This document shows positions 54,401 to 62,376 of a stretch of 64,000 nucleotides of DNA, piece by piece (the stretch's first letter is position 1; every line of letters starts with the position of its first letter). The notes under the pieces are model-generated. The model was not told the DNA's origin. It did no database searches and saw nothing but the letters and a program-made list of their open reading frames with translations. The DNA is from Streptomyces sp. NBRC 110035 (GTDB lineage: Bacteria; Actinomycetota; Actinomycetes; Streptomycetales; Streptomycetaceae). The DNA lies in contig NZ_BBNN01000024.1 of assembly GCF_000829695.1 (NCBI RefSeq), forward strand, positions 124,001 to 188,000, given 5' to 3'. Position numbers and translations under genes: made by a program.

Positions 54401-56011
54401 GACTACATGGTCCCGGCCTCGGTGACGGTCCTTGACGCGCTGCCGGTCGCGGCAACGGGCAAGGTGGACCGCGCCGCGCTCCCGGCGCCGGACCTCGCGA
54501 CGCTGTCGGCAGGCCGGGCGCCGCGCAATCCGCGCGAACGCATCCTGTGCGAACTGTACGCCGAGGTTCTGGACGTCCCGCAGGTCACCATCGACGACTG
54601 TTTCTTCGCCCTGGGCGGGCACTCTCTGCTCGTAACCCGGGTGATCAGCGGGATCCGCCGCCGCCTCGGGGTGGACCTGCCCGTCCGTACCCTCTTCGAA
54701 CGGCAGTCGGTCGCCGCGCTCCTTGAGGCAGTCGACCAGGTGAGCCCGCCGGCGGACGCTTCCGCATCCGGGCCGGCCCCGGCCGACCTCGTGGCAGAGG
54801 CCGTGCTCGACCCGCGGATCACCGTCGGGCCCCAGCGAGAGGGGCAGTCCGGCGACGCGACGGACCACGAGAACATCCTGTTGACGGGCGCGACGGGCTT
54901 CCTCGGCGCCTTCCTCCTGCGCGAACTCCTCGACCGTACGAGTGCCGACATCCACTGTCTGGTCCGCGCGGACGACACCGAGCAGGCGTCCAGGCGCGTC
55001 CGGCAGAGCCTGGCGGAGTACGGGCTGTGGAACGAGTCCACCCGCAGCCGGATCGTGCCCGTGCCCGGTGATCTGGAAAAGCCCCTGCTCGGCCTCTCCC
55101 CGGAGCGGTTCGACGCCCTGGCGGCCCTGACTGACGTCGTTTATCACAATGGCGCGCGGGTCAACGCGGTCGAACCGTACGCCCGGCTGAGTGCGTCCAA
55201 CGTGTCCGGCACCCAGGAGGTGCTTCGCCTGGCGACCCGCTCGGCCCCGGTGCTGGTCCACTACGTCTCGACGGCTGCGGTCTCCGTGAGTACCGACGAG
55301 GACTACGGGAACCTCGGCCCCGTGCCCGAGTCCCACCGGGTACGCCCTGACTCCCTCATGCCAGGCGGCTACACGGCCAGCAAGTGGGCGGCGGAGCAGC
55401 TCGTGTGGGAGGCGGCCGAGCGTGGGCTCCCGGTGAGTGTGTACCGGTTCGGCCGGGTGAGCGGGCACACCGTCAGCGGGGCCGGTTCCAGCAAGGACGT
55501 GCTCTGGCAGCTCGTGCGGGCGATGCTCGTCATCGGGGCCGCCCCGCACCCTGCCGGTCGGGACGCCCCGCCCCCCGTGGTCGACCTGATCCCCGTGGAC
55601 CACGCCGCGGCCGCCCTCGTTCACCTCTCCCGCCGCCCCGGCAGCATCGGTCTGGCGCACCATCTCACGTGCCCCGAACCCGTCCCCTTCGACACGTTCC
55701 TCGACCATCTGCGGTCGTACGGCTATCACTTGGCCACCATGAGCCTCGACGACTGGATGCGAGCCCTGCGCCGGCAGGCGGACGCCGAGGCGGAGCGGGA
55801 GAAAGGCGCGGGGCTCCTTGACGCGGCCGTGCTGCTCGCCGACACCCTGCCCGCACTGTCCCGCCTGGGGCAGATCCGTCTCGACCGGACCAACACCCTG
55901 ACCGGCCTTGCAGACTCGGGACCGGCGTTCCCGGCCCTGGACGGCGCGCTCATCCGGACCTACGCCGATCACTTCGTAGCATCAGGCTTCTTCCCACCGC
56001 CCGCCCGCTGA
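48482..56011 (+). CDS. tleA: Two-module NRPS, A-(N-MT)-T-C-A-T-reductase; predicted N-methyl-valyl-tryptophanol synthetase
   Basis: 2509 residues. Module 1: A domain (core A3 T-S-G-S-T-G at ~187, A5 N-G-Y-G-P-T-E at ~321, A8 at ~435), N-methyltransferase inserted after A8 (V-L-E-I-G-V-G-T-G at ~553), A10 G-K-V-D at ~924, carrier L-G-G-H-S at ~975. Module 2: C domain (S-F-A-Q-H-R-L-W-F at ~1037, V-H-H-I-A-C-D-G at ~1161), A domain (A3 ~1664, A5 ~1796, A10 ~1993), carrier L-G-G-H-S ~2043, then reductase (G-A-T-G-F-L-G ~2133, Y-T-A-S-K ~2297). Hand-aligned specificity residues are D-A-Y-W-W-G-G-T-F for A1 (valine-like) and D-G-W-T-I-S-G-V-C for A2 (aromatic-like). Order, length and reductive release match TleA/LtxA of teleocidin/lyngbyatoxin synthesis. 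No epimerase or thioesterase. GTG 48482 follows GAGGAG. Confidence 0.92.
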   Translation: MSAQHHSLPPRLPADAPRSAVPLGRSGPSDAAAATLPEAFVRQARLTPDATALICGAEEDTAMTYREVDARSDRLARRLASEGAGPGSTVAVLMERSTDLVVSLLAIVKSGACYVPLDARQPASRLQWMVEQTRSRLILTDGPRPQDEFGAGPRVLSVHSGASDGHEGPASPGIPAEPRQLAYVMFTSGSTGTPKGVAVTHENVVGLARDHTWRSGAHERVLLHSPHAFDASTYELWVPLLCGGTVVVAPPGELDARGIASAVSDAGITGLWVTAGLFSVLAEEDPQCFRGAREVWTGGDAVSPAAVRRVLRACPGTAVVNGYGPTETTTFATYHRVADTGGPGTVVPIGAAMSGMRIEVLDRQLRPVPPGAVGELYVGGSGLARGYWNRPALTAERFVADPLGEPGARLFRTGDLVRGRLDGLLEFVGRSDDQVKIRGFRVEPGEVEAALSEHPGVAQAVVVTREDRPGHRRLIGYVVPTDGAGTEQGSADAVSEWQGIYNSLYSEIAQVPFGEDFSGWHSSYDGRPILPEQMREWRDATVERIRELNPRRVLEIGVGTGLLMSRLAPRCDAYWGTDLSGRAIEALTELVRQDALLADRVELSARAADDISGLPADFFDTVVINSVTQYFPDAHYLTNVLAKAVELLVPGGSVFVGDVRNLCLLRAFHTDVQLRRPELPSSPAALRAAVGHGMVREKELLVDPAFFTELTDTVPGIGGSEVRVKRGRYVNELTRYRYDAVLRKAVRGAGLVLPVEDLRWGQDVSDLESLAGRLGAGRPVDIRVTGMPDSRIAPVAAALRALDGEGDTGRIHSLGVQDDAETLLIEQVHELAARFGLRASVTWSATADDALDIVLTRRPPGAPGGGAPAPAGTALDSLVNAPSTARDTGALVSSVRDFLKRRLPEYLVPAATVVLEAMPLTPHGKVDRRRLPEPDIGSAEDGRSPRTPLEELLCGLFADILGVSRVTIDDSFFALGGHSLSATRLSSRLRSVLGLELPVRSVFEAPTVAGLAEAVRQASAGGRPPLQPMERPDEVPLSFAQHRLWFLDRLQGPAATYNVPLVLELEGELDRAALEAALADVVERHESLRTVFPETAGVPRQSVFDGAAARPPLDVSTVAPAELDAAVAATVRHPFNLAGHIPVRAHLFSTAPDRHVLALTVHHIACDGWSLAPLWRDLATAYAARRRGEVPGAEPLPVQYTDYTLWQRRLLGEEDDPDSPAARQLAYWTGALKGLPEYAELPLDRPRPQSASHHGDTLHFAVDAELHRRIVDLAGRCGASPFMVVHATLATLLSKLGAGHDIAIGTPVAGRTDQALDDLVGFFVNTLVLRTDTSGNPAFRDLLARVRETDLAAYAHQDLSFERLVDALAPARGTPHHPLFQVMLALQNAPQGAPELPGLTVRERAVSTGACRFDLSLSLRERQGADQRPQGMDGVAEYSTDLFDRGSVERLIHRFLRFLNAVTTDPGQRIGTLDAVLPGERETLLKQSRNTLRDVPRLPLPDLFETQVKRTPEATALLFDNGVGSARKMTYRQLNARANQLARYLVGCGIGPEQYVAIALPRTVDSVIAALAVLKAGGAYLPLDANYPAVRLRFMLEDVRPALLLTDFDTSFTLPDVPGVPGMRRVVLDQAETRHAVGLCRETDVADGERVRPLADTSPAYAIYTSGSTGRPKGVVVTHSGFSGVVEVQLRRFGVTASSRILQFASHSFDGAVWELCGGLLTGATLVMAPAELTAPGPGLAALVERLGVTHATLPPTALTVLEPAQLASVSSLIVSGEALSGKTVRRWSAGRRFINGYGPTETTVCATLSSPLSGSGTPPIGTPTVGASTYVLDRDLCLVPPGMPGELHVSGAGLARGYLRRPGLTADRFVADPFGAPGSRMYRTGDIVRWNSDGELEYMGRADGQVKIRGFRIEPGEVEAALSAHPDVAQAVVVPRKDSRGATCLAGYVVPAGHSVGLNGLELRSHLAGLLPDYMVPASVTVLDALPVAATGKVDRAALPAPDLATLSAGRAPRNPRERILCELYAEVLDVPQVTIDDCFFALGGHSLLVTRVISGIRRRLGVDLPVRTLFERQSVAALLEAVDQVSPPADASASGPAPADLVAEAVLDPRITVGPQREGQSGDATDHENILLTGATGFLGAFLLRELLDRTSADIHCLVRADDTEQASRRVRQSLAEYGLWNESTRSRIVPVPGDLEKPLLGLSPERFDALAALTDVVYHNGARVNAVEPYARLSASNVSGTQEVLRLATRSAPVLVHYVSTAAVSVSTDEDYGNLGPVPESHRVRPDSLMPGGYTASKWAAEQLVWEAAERGLPVSVYRFGRVSGHTVSGAGSSKDVLWQLVRAMLVIGAAPHPAGRDAPPPVVDLIPVDHAAAALVHLSRRPGSIGLAHHLTCPEPVPFDTFLDHLRSYGYHLATMSLDDWMRALRRQADAEAEREKGAGLLDAAVLLADTLPALSRLGQIRLDRTNTLTGLADSGPAFPALDGALIRTYADHFVASGFFPPPAR

Positions 56012-56090
56012 GCACCACACCATCACCGTGGCCGACCCGGGAGAGCCACGCCATCACCCCATCCATTCGTCCACGGAAAGGTCACGCATC

Positions 56091-56321
56091 ATGAGCAACC
56101 CCTGGGATGACACCGAGGGCACTTTCTCGGTGCTGGTCAACGACGAGGGACAGCACTCCTTGTGGCCGTCCTTCACCGCCGTGCCCGCGGGGTGGACCAC
56201 GGTCCACGGCCCTGCCTCCCACCAGGAATGCCTCGCGTACGTCGAGGAGAACTGGACCGACATGCGGCCCAAGAGCCTCGTCGAGCACTACGACCGGTTC
56301 TCGGAGGTGCAGTCCGCATGA
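56091..56321 (+). CDS. MbtH-family NRPS helper protein
   Basis: 76 residues with the full family pattern: S-N-P-W-D-D, F-S-V-L-V-N-D-E-G-Q-H-S-L-W-P, V-P-A-G-W and N-W-T-D-M-R-P-K-S-L, including the conserved Trp residues. MbtH proteins bind A domains and are often needed for their folding or activity. It lies 79 nt after the NRPS stop and overlaps the P450 gene by ATGA, so all three are one operon. Confidence 0.95.
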   Translation: MSNPWDDTEGTFSVLVNDEGQHSLWPSFTAVPAGWTTVHGPASHQECLAYVEENWTDMRPKSLVEHYDRFSEVQSA

Positions 56322-57514
56322 GCGACCAGCAGTCACCCCGCAGCTACCCCTTCAGTGAAGCGATCGCTCTGGACCTCGATCCGCTGTACAGAGAGCTGCG
56401 CCAGGAGGAACCCGTCCTCCGGGTTCGCTGCCCTTTCGGCGAGGACGCCTGGCTGGTCACCAAGCACGCGGACATGAAGAAGATCCTGGGGGATCACCGG
56501 TTCAGCCGTGCGATGGCAGCGGAGCACGACGAGTCCCGTCTGACCCCGTTGCCCATCCACACCAGCATCCTGGGTATGGACCCGCCCGACCACACCCGGC
56601 TGCGCAGGCTTCTGGCAAAGGTCTTCACCACGCGCCGCGTCGAGCTGCTGCGTCCCCGGGTCGAAGGCGAGGCGCACCGGCTGATCGACGGCCTCGTCAC
56701 TCAGGGGCCACCAGGCGATCTCATGGAGGGGTTCGCGGTTCCCTTCGCCGGTACGGTCGTCTGCGATCTGCTCGGTGTCCCGTTCGAGGACCGCGAGCGG
56801 TTCCGCGGCTGGCTCGACGCCTTTTCCGCCACGACCGTGATGACGGAGGAGGAGATCGAGGCGGACACCGAGCGGTTGCACGGATACATCGCGCGGCTGA
56901 TGGCCGCCCGCCGTCAGCAGCCGCAGGACGACCTGATCAGCGCCATGGTCAAGGCCAGCGACGAGGAGGAGAAGCTCTCCGAGAAGGAGCTGGTGGAGCT
57001 GGCGAGTGTCCTGCTGATCGCGGGGCACGAGACGGTCTCGTCGCAGCTCATCGACTCTCTGTACGTCCTGTTCACCCACCCCGAGCAGCTGGAACTGCTT
57101 CAGGGCAAGCGCGAGTCGACGCCGAGGGCGATCGAGGAACTGCTGCGCTATGTGCCCCTCATCTCCCATGTCACCTTCGCGCGCTACGCCACCGAGGACG
57201 TCGAGCTGAGCGGAACGCTTGTCCGTGCGGGCGAATCCGTACTTCCTGCCATTCCCTCGGCCAACCGTGATGAATCAGTGTTCGAGAACGCGGACCTTTT
57301 CGACCTGACCCGCGAGCACAATCCCCATCTGGGATTCGGGTACGGAATCCACCGTTGCCTGGGTGCGCCGCTCGCCCGCCTCGAAATGCAGGTGGCACTC
57401 GATGCGTTGTTCGCGCGGCTGCCCGGCATGCGGTGTGCCGTTCCCATGAATTCACTGGAATGGAAGGACGGCATGCAGGTACGGAGCTTGCTGCGGTTGC
57501 CAATCGTCTGGTGA
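56318..57514 (+). CDS. tleB: Cytochrome P450, predicted indolactam V synthase-type
   Basis: 398 residues, soluble bacterial class I P450. I-helix A-G-H-E-T-V-S at ~236, E-E-L-L-R (ExxR) at ~273, heme loop F-G-Y-G-I-H-R-C-L-G-A-P-L-A-R at ~340 with the Cys thiolate. The N-terminus lacks a membrane anchor. The I-helix acid-alcohol pair is E-T. TleB and LtxB, in equivalent position, make the intramolecular N13-C4 bond giving indolactam V from N-methyl-valyl-tryptophanol; here the function is inferred from operon context. ATG 56318 overlaps the mbtH stop. No ferredoxin or reductase gene is nearby. Confidence 0.9.
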   Translation: MSDQQSPRSYPFSEAIALDLDPLYRELRQEEPVLRVRCPFGEDAWLVTKHADMKKILGDHRFSRAMAAEHDESRLTPLPIHTSILGMDPPDHTRLRRLLAKVFTTRRVELLRPRVEGEAHRLIDGLVTQGPPGDLMEGFAVPFAGTVVCDLLGVPFEDRERFRGWLDAFSATTVMTEEEIEADTERLHGYIARLMAARRQQPQDDLISAMVKASDEEEKLSEKELVELASVLLIAGHETVSSQLIDSLYVLFTHPEQLELLQGKRESTPRAIEELLRYVPLISHVTFARYATEDVELSGTLVRAGESVLPAIPSANRDESVFENADLFDLTREHNPHLGFGYGIHRCLGAPLARLEMQVALDALFARLPGMRCAVPMNSLEWKDGMQVRSLLRLPIVW

Positions 57515-57595
57515 ACCACCGGTGAAGTCACGGCACTTGACTGAGGGGACCCGCGGACGTGTCATACGTCCGCGAGGAGGCCCACGCTCGCACCG

Positions 57596-58612
57596 TCAGG
57601 CGAGCCGCCAGTCGGGGGACGACGGGCTGCTCCCGACCGTGGCCGCCGGGTCACGGTTGGCCACCGGGCCGAGGACGGTTTCGATCCGGGCCATGACGTC
57701 GTCGTCCAGCCTGGTGCCGGCCGCCTTGACGTTTTCGGTGATCTGCTCGGGCCGGGATGCACCAAGCACGGCCGCGGAGACACTGGGGTTCTGGAGCACC
57801 CACGCGAGCGAGAGTTGCGCGACCGTCAGGCCGCCGTCGGCGGCGATCGGCCGCAACTGCTGCACCCGGCCGAGGACGTCGTCCGTCAGCCAGGCGGCCA
57901 GGACCGTTGAGCCGTCGTTCGAGTCCGTGGCCCGGGAGCCCTCCGGCCACTTGCCGCCCGGCAGATACTTGCCGGTCAACACGCCTTGGGCCAGGGGCGA
58001 CCAGACGATTTGCCCGAGGCCGAGCTCCTCGCAGACCGGAATGACCTCGGCCTCGGGCACCCTCCACAGGGCTGAATACTGCGGCTGGTTGGAGATCAGG
58101 GGGATCTTGAGCTCACGGGCGAGGGCGTACCCGTACCTGATCTGGTCCGCGGTCCACTCGGATACGCCGATGTAGTGCGCCTTGCCGGAGTGCACCACGT
58201 CGGCGAGGGCCTCCATGGTCTCCTCCAGCGGAGTGGAGAGGTCGAACCGGTGAGCCTGGTAGACATCCACGTGGTCTGTACCGAGGCGGCGCAGGGAGTT
58301 GCCGATCGACTCCTGGATGTGCTTGCGCGAGAGCCCCATGTCGTTGCGGCCCGGCCCGGCCGGGGCGAAGACTTTGGTGAGAATCTCCAGGCCCTCCCGG
58401 CGCTCTCCCTTCAGCGCCCGGCCGAGGGATTCCTCGGCGTGGGCGTCCGCATAGACGTCCGCGGTGTCGAAGGTGGTGATTCCGGCGTCAAGTGCCGCGC
58501 GCACGCAGGCCAGTTCCGTCCCTTCGCTTCTCGATGAACTCCGGGTCAGCCAGTTGCCGTATGCAATCCGACTGACGATTAACCCGCTGCGTCCCAGATG
58601 GCGAAAGTCCAT
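57596..58612 (-). CDS. Aldo/keto reductase (AKR6/Kv-beta-like)
   Basis: 338 residues. Starts M-D-F-R-H-L-G-R-S-G-L; catalytic tetrad visible as D-T-A-D-V-Y (Asp, Tyr), I-L-T-K-V-F (Lys) and Y-Q-A-H-R-F (His). NADPH-dependent reduction of aldehydes or ketones. It converges on the P450 gene (81 nt apart) and could serve the island's chemistry or detoxification, but no known teleocidin-type pathway needs it. ATG 58612 has no ribosome site: GATAAT lies about 12 nt upstream, which suggests a leaderless transcript, and an inverted repeat covers the same region. Confidence 0.88.
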   Translation of the reverse strand: MDFRHLGRSGLIVSRIAYGNWLTRSSSRSEGTELACVRAALDAGITTFDTADVYADAHAEESLGRALKGERREGLEILTKVFAPAGPGRNDMGLSRKHIQESIGNSLRRLGTDHVDVYQAHRFDLSTPLEETMEALADVVHSGKAHYIGVSEWTADQIRYGYALARELKIPLISNQPQYSALWRVPEAEVIPVCEELGLGQIVWSPLAQGVLTGKYLPGGKWPEGSRATDSNDGSTVLAAWLTDDVLGRVQQLRPIAADGGLTVAQLSLAWVLQNPSVSAAVLGASRPEQITENVKAAGTRLDDDVMARIETVLGPVANRDPAATVGSSPSSPDWRLA

Positions 58613-58615
58613 GGC

Positions 58616-58638
58616 ACCAAATTATCAACGGATTTGGT
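58616..58638. promoter_or_regulatory. Operator-like inverted repeat over the aldo/keto reductase promoter
   Basis: ACCAAAT (58616-58622) and ATTTGGT (58632-58638) flank a 9-nt spacer, 3 nt upstream of the start codon and over the presumed -10 element. A bound repressor here would block transcription. Inference from symmetry and position. Confidence 0.6.
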
Positions 58639-59087
58639 ATCCCTCCGGCGAACGCGCAACTGGCTACGCCCGTCTCCTGCCTGGCCGGTCTGAGGAGCTG
58701 TCTGCAGCAGCACGGAGTGACGTCTGATTCTGCCCTCGCGGGGCCGACGCCGAACGGTCGGCGCCTCAGCCACCTTGACGAGCCGGCGCTCGGTCAGAGT
58801 GGTCGTGACCGTGTCGTACTCAGGCTTCGGCTCGTCCGGGCCCGGACACAGCGCAAGACCGGACCGGAACCCGGTCGCCGCCTCCGGCAGGCGGGCCATC
58901 CGCAGCTCGGTGGGCCCCACCCGGCCGCCCGGAGATCCTGAGCGGCCTTGGGCTGCGGACCAGGTGCTCTCCGCACCGTGGTGCCAACCGCGAGGACGGT
59001 GACCGGGACGGCGGGCGGCTTCGCTCCGCGGCGGGGCCCGCCCGGTGGGCGCCGGCTTCCCGGCGACCATCCATCCCCGCGCCACAT

Positions 59088-59142
59088 CACATGGATCATG
59101 GCGGTTCTCCGGGAATCCCGGAGAACCGCCATGATCCATGTG
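59088..59142. repeat. Large perfect palindrome (27-bp arms)
   Basis: Bases 59088-59114 (starting CACATGGATCATGGCGG) are the exact reverse complement of 59116-59142, with a single A at 59115. It may be a terminator or a mobile-element end. Perfect arms this long in non-coding DNA imply recent origin or selection. Confidence 0.85.
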
Positions 59143-59248
59143 GGCCATCTGCGCCGTGACGCCATGCCGACCTGGGGAAACGGAGGCAATTCGAGGGACA
59201 GCCATCCCGACGAACCCGGGGGATATTGCACGGTTCGAGTGGCCGTGG

Positions 59249-59455
59249 TCATCCGATGGACCGTTCGGCCTGGGCTTTGGTCCGGGCGAGGCGGCAGGAG
59301 TCGGTGCCGGTCTCGACGATGGCCGCGCAGAGCCTGGGACCGGTGAACGTCTTCGTCCACCAGAAGGCCGCCGACCGGTTCGGGCCGCCGACCGGTTCGT
59401 CGGCGCCTGCCAGACCTCGCCCCGCCGCCTGCAACTCAATGCCTTCCCCCAGCAC
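59249..59455 (-). mobile_element. Possible IstB-like (IS21 helper ATPase) C-terminal remnant
   Basis: Minus-strand residues P-N-R-S-A-A-F-W-W-T-K-T-F-T-G-P-R-L-C-A-A-I-V, then E-T-G-T-D-S-C-R-L-A-R-T-K-A-Q, resemble the end of IstB-type proteins (...A-I-V-D-R-L... I-x-E-T-G-x-x-S-Y-R-L). The middle segment between A-I-V and E-T-G appears deleted, and no P-loop part is present. Low certainty. Confidence 0.4.
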
Positions 59456-59610
59456 GGAACCAGCACGGGACAGGTCACCAGGGATGACGAGGGGTGCCCA
59501 CAGGTCAGCGCCGAACCAGCACCGGCACCACCGACGAGCCCCTCATTGAGGAAGCGACACCCGCCTGAACTGCACCTTTACCAAACCGACGGGGCGCACG
59601 GTTGCGGTCG

Positions 59611-60237
59611 TCACACGTCGCCGTACGTCTCACCGCCCGGCTCGAAGCGGGCGGTCCCGGCGGTCGCGTCCGCGAGCCAGGACCGGAAGGCGTCCACATC
59701 GGCGTCCGGGAGGGCGATCTCGATCGTGACCTCCTCGCCGTAGCGCACGTCCCGCACCTCGCGTCCCGTGGAGCGCAGGTCGTTCTGGACCTTGCCGGCC
59801 CGCTGGTGGTCGACGGTCACCGCGGCCAGCCGGAACCGGCGCCGGGTGAGCGTGCCGACGCTGTCCAGCGCCTCGCCGACGGCCCCGCCGTACGCCCGGA
59901 TGAGCCCGCCCGCGCCGAGCTTGACCCCGCCGTAGTAGCGGGTGACGACGGCGACGACGTACCGCATGTCGCGGCGCAGCAGCATCTGGAGCATGGGGAC
60001 GCCCGCGGTGCCGCCGGGTTCGCCGTCGTCGCTCGCCTTCTGGACGGAGGCGTCCGCGCCGATGACGTACGCCCAGCAGTTGTGGGTGGCGTCGGCGTGT
60101 TCCTTGCGGACGGCGGCGACGAACTCCTGTGCCTCCCGCTCGGTGGCCGCCGGGGCGAGCGCGCACAGGAAGCGGGAGCGGTTGGTCTCGGTCTCGTGCA
60201 CACCCGCGCGGGTGACGGTGCGGTACTCGTCCTGCAT
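59611..60237 (-). CDS. YigZ/IMPACT-family protein
   Basis: 208 residues. UPF0029 N-terminal domain with A-T-H-N-C-W-A-Y, S-D-D-G-E-P-G-G-T-A-G-V-P-M-L and V-T-R-Y-Y-G-G-V-K-L-G-A-G-G-L-I-R-A-Y signatures, then a DUF1949 domain (~135-205). Conserved in many bacteria; related to the translation regulator IMPACT/YIH1, exact role unknown. First core gene to the right of the accessory island. Confidence 0.93.
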   Translation of the reverse strand: MQDEYRTVTRAGVHETETNRSRFLCALAPAATEREAQEFVAAVRKEHADATHNCWAYVIGADASVQKASDDGEPGGTAGVPMLQMLLRRDMRYVVAVVTRYYGGVKLGAGGLIRAYGGAVGEALDSVGTLTRRRFRLAAVTVDHQRAGKVQNDLRSTGREVRDVRYGEEVTIEIALPDADVDAFRSWLADATAGTARFEPGGETYGDV

Positions 60238-60316
60238 CCGGCCACCCTATGCGCAGCCGTCCGGGCGGCAGGTCACGGGCGGCGGGCGCGGGAGGGCCGG
60301 GGACGGGCCGGGAGGC

Positions 60317-60913
60317 CTACCGCGCGGTGCCCCGGGGCACGGTCATCGCGGTCAGCAGGGCGGTGCCGGGGGCGAGGTCCGCCCAGGCGGCGCCGCGCCA
60401 GGAGAGCACCGCGACCGCGGAGGTCGGGAACTTGGCGCGGACCCGGTCGAGCGTGTCGCCCACGCCGTCGCCGGCCAGCGTCAGGACGAGGTCGGCCAGG
60501 CCCGGGTTGTGGCCGATCAGCAGCAGGGTGCCGACTTCGGCGGGCACCTCGCGCACCGCCGCCAGCAGGTCGGGAACACCGGCGGCGTAGAGCCGCGGCT
60601 CGTGCCGGACCGGCGGGGGTGTGTCCCACTGGGCCGCCACCGGCTCCCAGGTCCGGCGCGCGCGTACGGCGGTGGAACACAGGGCGAGGCCGGGCGTGCC
60701 GACGGTCCCGGCGATCACGCGCCCGGCGGCGGGCGCGTCGCGCTCGCCGCGCGCGGCGAGCGGACGGTCGTGGTCGGGTACGCCCTCGAGCCAGGCGGAC
60801 TTGGCGTGCCGCAGCACGACCAGCCGGCGCGACGGCCCCGTCCCGGTGTCCCCGGTGCGTTCCGTGGAGCCGGTGCGTTCCGTCGGCACGGCCCCGCCGG
60901 AGGTCCCGGTCAT
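60317..60913 (-). CDS. sixA: SixA-like histidine phosphatase
   Basis: 198 residues of the histidine phosphatase superfamily. Catalytic L-R-H-A-K-S-A-W, S-T-A-V-R-A-R-R-T-W and L-I-G-H-N-P-G. SixA removes phosphate from phospho-His domains; the actinobacterial substrate is unclear. The ~28 N-terminal residues are low complexity (T-E-R-T-G repeated), from a tandem DNA repeat near 60850-60890. Overlaps the next gene by ATGA. Confidence 0.85.
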   Translation of the reverse strand: MTGTSGGAVPTERTGSTERTGDTGTGPSRRLVVLRHAKSAWLEGVPDHDRPLAARGERDAPAAGRVIAGTVGTPGLALCSTAVRARRTWEPVAAQWDTPPPVRHEPRLYAAGVPDLLAAVREVPAEVGTLLLIGHNPGLADLVLTLAGDGVGDTLDRVRAKFPTSAVAVLSWRGAAWADLAPGTALLTAMTVPRGTAR

Positions 60914-61740
60914 GCCGGGGCCCCCAGGTCCCGGGTGAGATCGAGGCCGAGCAGCCGGTCGGCGTAGGCGTACGTCTCGAAGCGGGCGCCGTCCGGCACC
61001 TCCGCGTCCTGCTCCACCGCGCGGAGTACGCGGAGCACGCCGACCGCGTCCAGGTCGTCCTCCCAGGCGGTGCGCAGGGCCACGCGCACCGTGTCGGGGA
61101 TGGGCCGCGAGGACCGGTGCGCCCAGGCGGCGACCGCACCGCGCCAGCGCCCGAGGGTGCCCTCGGCCTCGTCCAGGGCGGCGGGGTCGAGCCGCAGCGG
61201 ACGGCTTCGGGGGTGCGTGAGCAGGGCGAGCCGCAGGACGGCCGGCTCGGCGAGGTCGTCCGGGGCGGTGAGACCGGCGGGGCCGGCGGCACCAATGGAA
61301 TCGGCGCGGTCGGCGCCGTCCGACGCGTCACCCGGCCCCTCCTGGTGGACGGGCGCGACGACGACACGCACTCCGTCGGGTGTCGCGCCGCCCTCGCTCA
61401 CCACGTGCAGGACCTGGGCCTCCCCCAGCCCCGTGCCGGCGTCCCGGTCGTCCTCGAAGGGCCGTACGCCGAGGGCGGCACCCGCGGCACGCAGTTCGGG
61501 CAGGTTCCGTTCGCCGTCGAGCAGCGCCCACACCGGGGTGCCGCCGAGTTCCAGGGCGCGCACGAGCAGGTCGGCGACGAGCAGCACGCGCAGGTTCGTC
61601 GGATCGAACCCGCGCGTGTGGGCCTCGACGCGGGTGAGGCCCCGCCGGGCGGGGGTGGCGTCCACGAGTTCGCCGGTCCGGGCGTCGGTGATGCGCAGCA
61701 CGAGGCGAGCGTAGGCGCACAAGCGGGTCCGCGCAGTCAT
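60910..61740 (-). CDS. Cysteinyl-tRNA-synthetase-like protein without catalytic signatures
   Basis: 276 residues. The N-terminal half (G-F-D-P-T-N-L-R-V-L-L-V-A-D-L-L-V-R-A-L-E) fits the Rossmann core of CysS/MshC enzymes. The C-terminal part (T-A-W-E-D-D-L-D-A-V-G-V-L-R-V-L, R-L-L-G-L-D-L) fits their helical domain, which usually reads A-L-D-D-D-L-x-T-x-x-A. HIGH and KMSKS motifs and the zinc ligands are missing, so tRNA charging is unlikely. It is coupled to sixA. GTG 61701 is an alternative start and may be the true one (homology begins V-L-R-I-T-D-A-R). Confidence 0.6.
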   Translation of the reverse strand: MTARTRLCAYARLVLRITDARTGELVDATPARRGLTRVEAHTRGFDPTNLRVLLVADLLVRALELGGTPVWALLDGERNLPELRAAGAALGVRPFEDDRDAGTGLGEAQVLHVVSEGGATPDGVRVVVAPVHQEGPGDASDGADRADSIGAAGPAGLTAPDDLAEPAVLRLALLTHPRSRPLRLDPAALDEAEGTLGRWRGAVAAWAHRSSRPIPDTVRVALRTAWEDDLDAVGVLRVLRAVEQDAEVPDGARFETYAYADRLLGLDLTRDLGAPA

Positions 61741-61884
61741 CTCGCACGCTTTCGGGGGACGCCGTGGCTCCGGGACGTTCCCCGTGTCCCCGGGAATCAC
61801 CCCGCGCTCCGGTTCGTTGTCCGGAGGACAGCTCCCTGACGACTGCTACGGCACGACTACGGATACGCCCCCAGGAGGCCCACG

Positions 61885-62298
61885 GTGTACGGCGACGAGG
61901 CAACGGTCCGCAGGATTCTCACCGGGCTCGGCGACACCTGGGCCGTGGTGGGCCTGTCCTCGAACCGGCAGCGCGCGGCGTACGGCGTCGCCCAGGTGCT
62001 GCAGCGCTTCGGCAAGCGTGTGGTGCCGGTGCATCCGAAGGCCGAGACGGTGCACGGCGAGCAGGGGTACGCCTCCCTGGCGGACATCCCCTTCGAGGTG
62101 GACGTCGTGGACGTGTTCGTGAACAGCGAACTGGCCGGGGCCGTCGCGGACGAGGCGGTCGCCAAGGGTGCCGAGGCGGTCTGGTTCCAGCTGGACGTCG
62201 TCGACGAGGCGGCCTACGAACGGGCCCGTGCGGCGGGCCTGGAGATGGTGATGGACCGCTGCCCCGCGATCGAGATACCGCGGCTGGGCCAGGCCTGA
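61885..62298 (+). CDS. CoA-binding domain protein (YccU-like)
   Basis: 137 residues, single CoA_binding_2 Rossmann domain: W-A-V-V-G-L-S-S-N-R-Q-R-A-A-Y-G-V-A, V-V-P-V-H-P-K-A, D-V-V-D-V-F-V-N and a conserved V-M-D-R-C-P-A-I-E Cys. It probably binds CoA or a similar nucleotide; physiological role unknown. GTG 61885 follows AGGAGGCC. Confidence 0.88.
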   Translation: MYGDEATVRRILTGLGDTWAVVGLSSNRQRAAYGVAQVLQRFGKRVVPVHPKAETVHGEQGYASLADIPFEVDVVDVFVNSELAGAVADEAVAKGAEAVWFQLDVVDEAAYERARAAGLEMVMDRCPAIEIPRLGQA

Positions 62299-62376
62299 GG
62301 TCCACGCCGTCCCAGGCCGTGGACAAGGGCGCGACGCCTCGGCCGCAGCCGAGTGCCGTGCCGTCATAATGACCGG

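Larger units (their letters stand above)
58639..59610. other. About 1 kb of right-flank accessory DNA without an intact gene
   Basis: Only fragments are visible: a perfect 55-nt palindrome at 59088-59142 and a possible IstB remnant at 59249-59455 (minus). The remaining open frames have no recognisable similarity and overlap each other as Arg/Pro-rich shadows. Confidence 0.5.

Noticed and set aside
58579..59478. 300-codon minus-strand frame upstream of the aldo/keto reductase
   Set aside because: Low-complexity composition, no domain recognised, and it crosses the 55-nt palindrome and the IstB-like fragment in a different frame.
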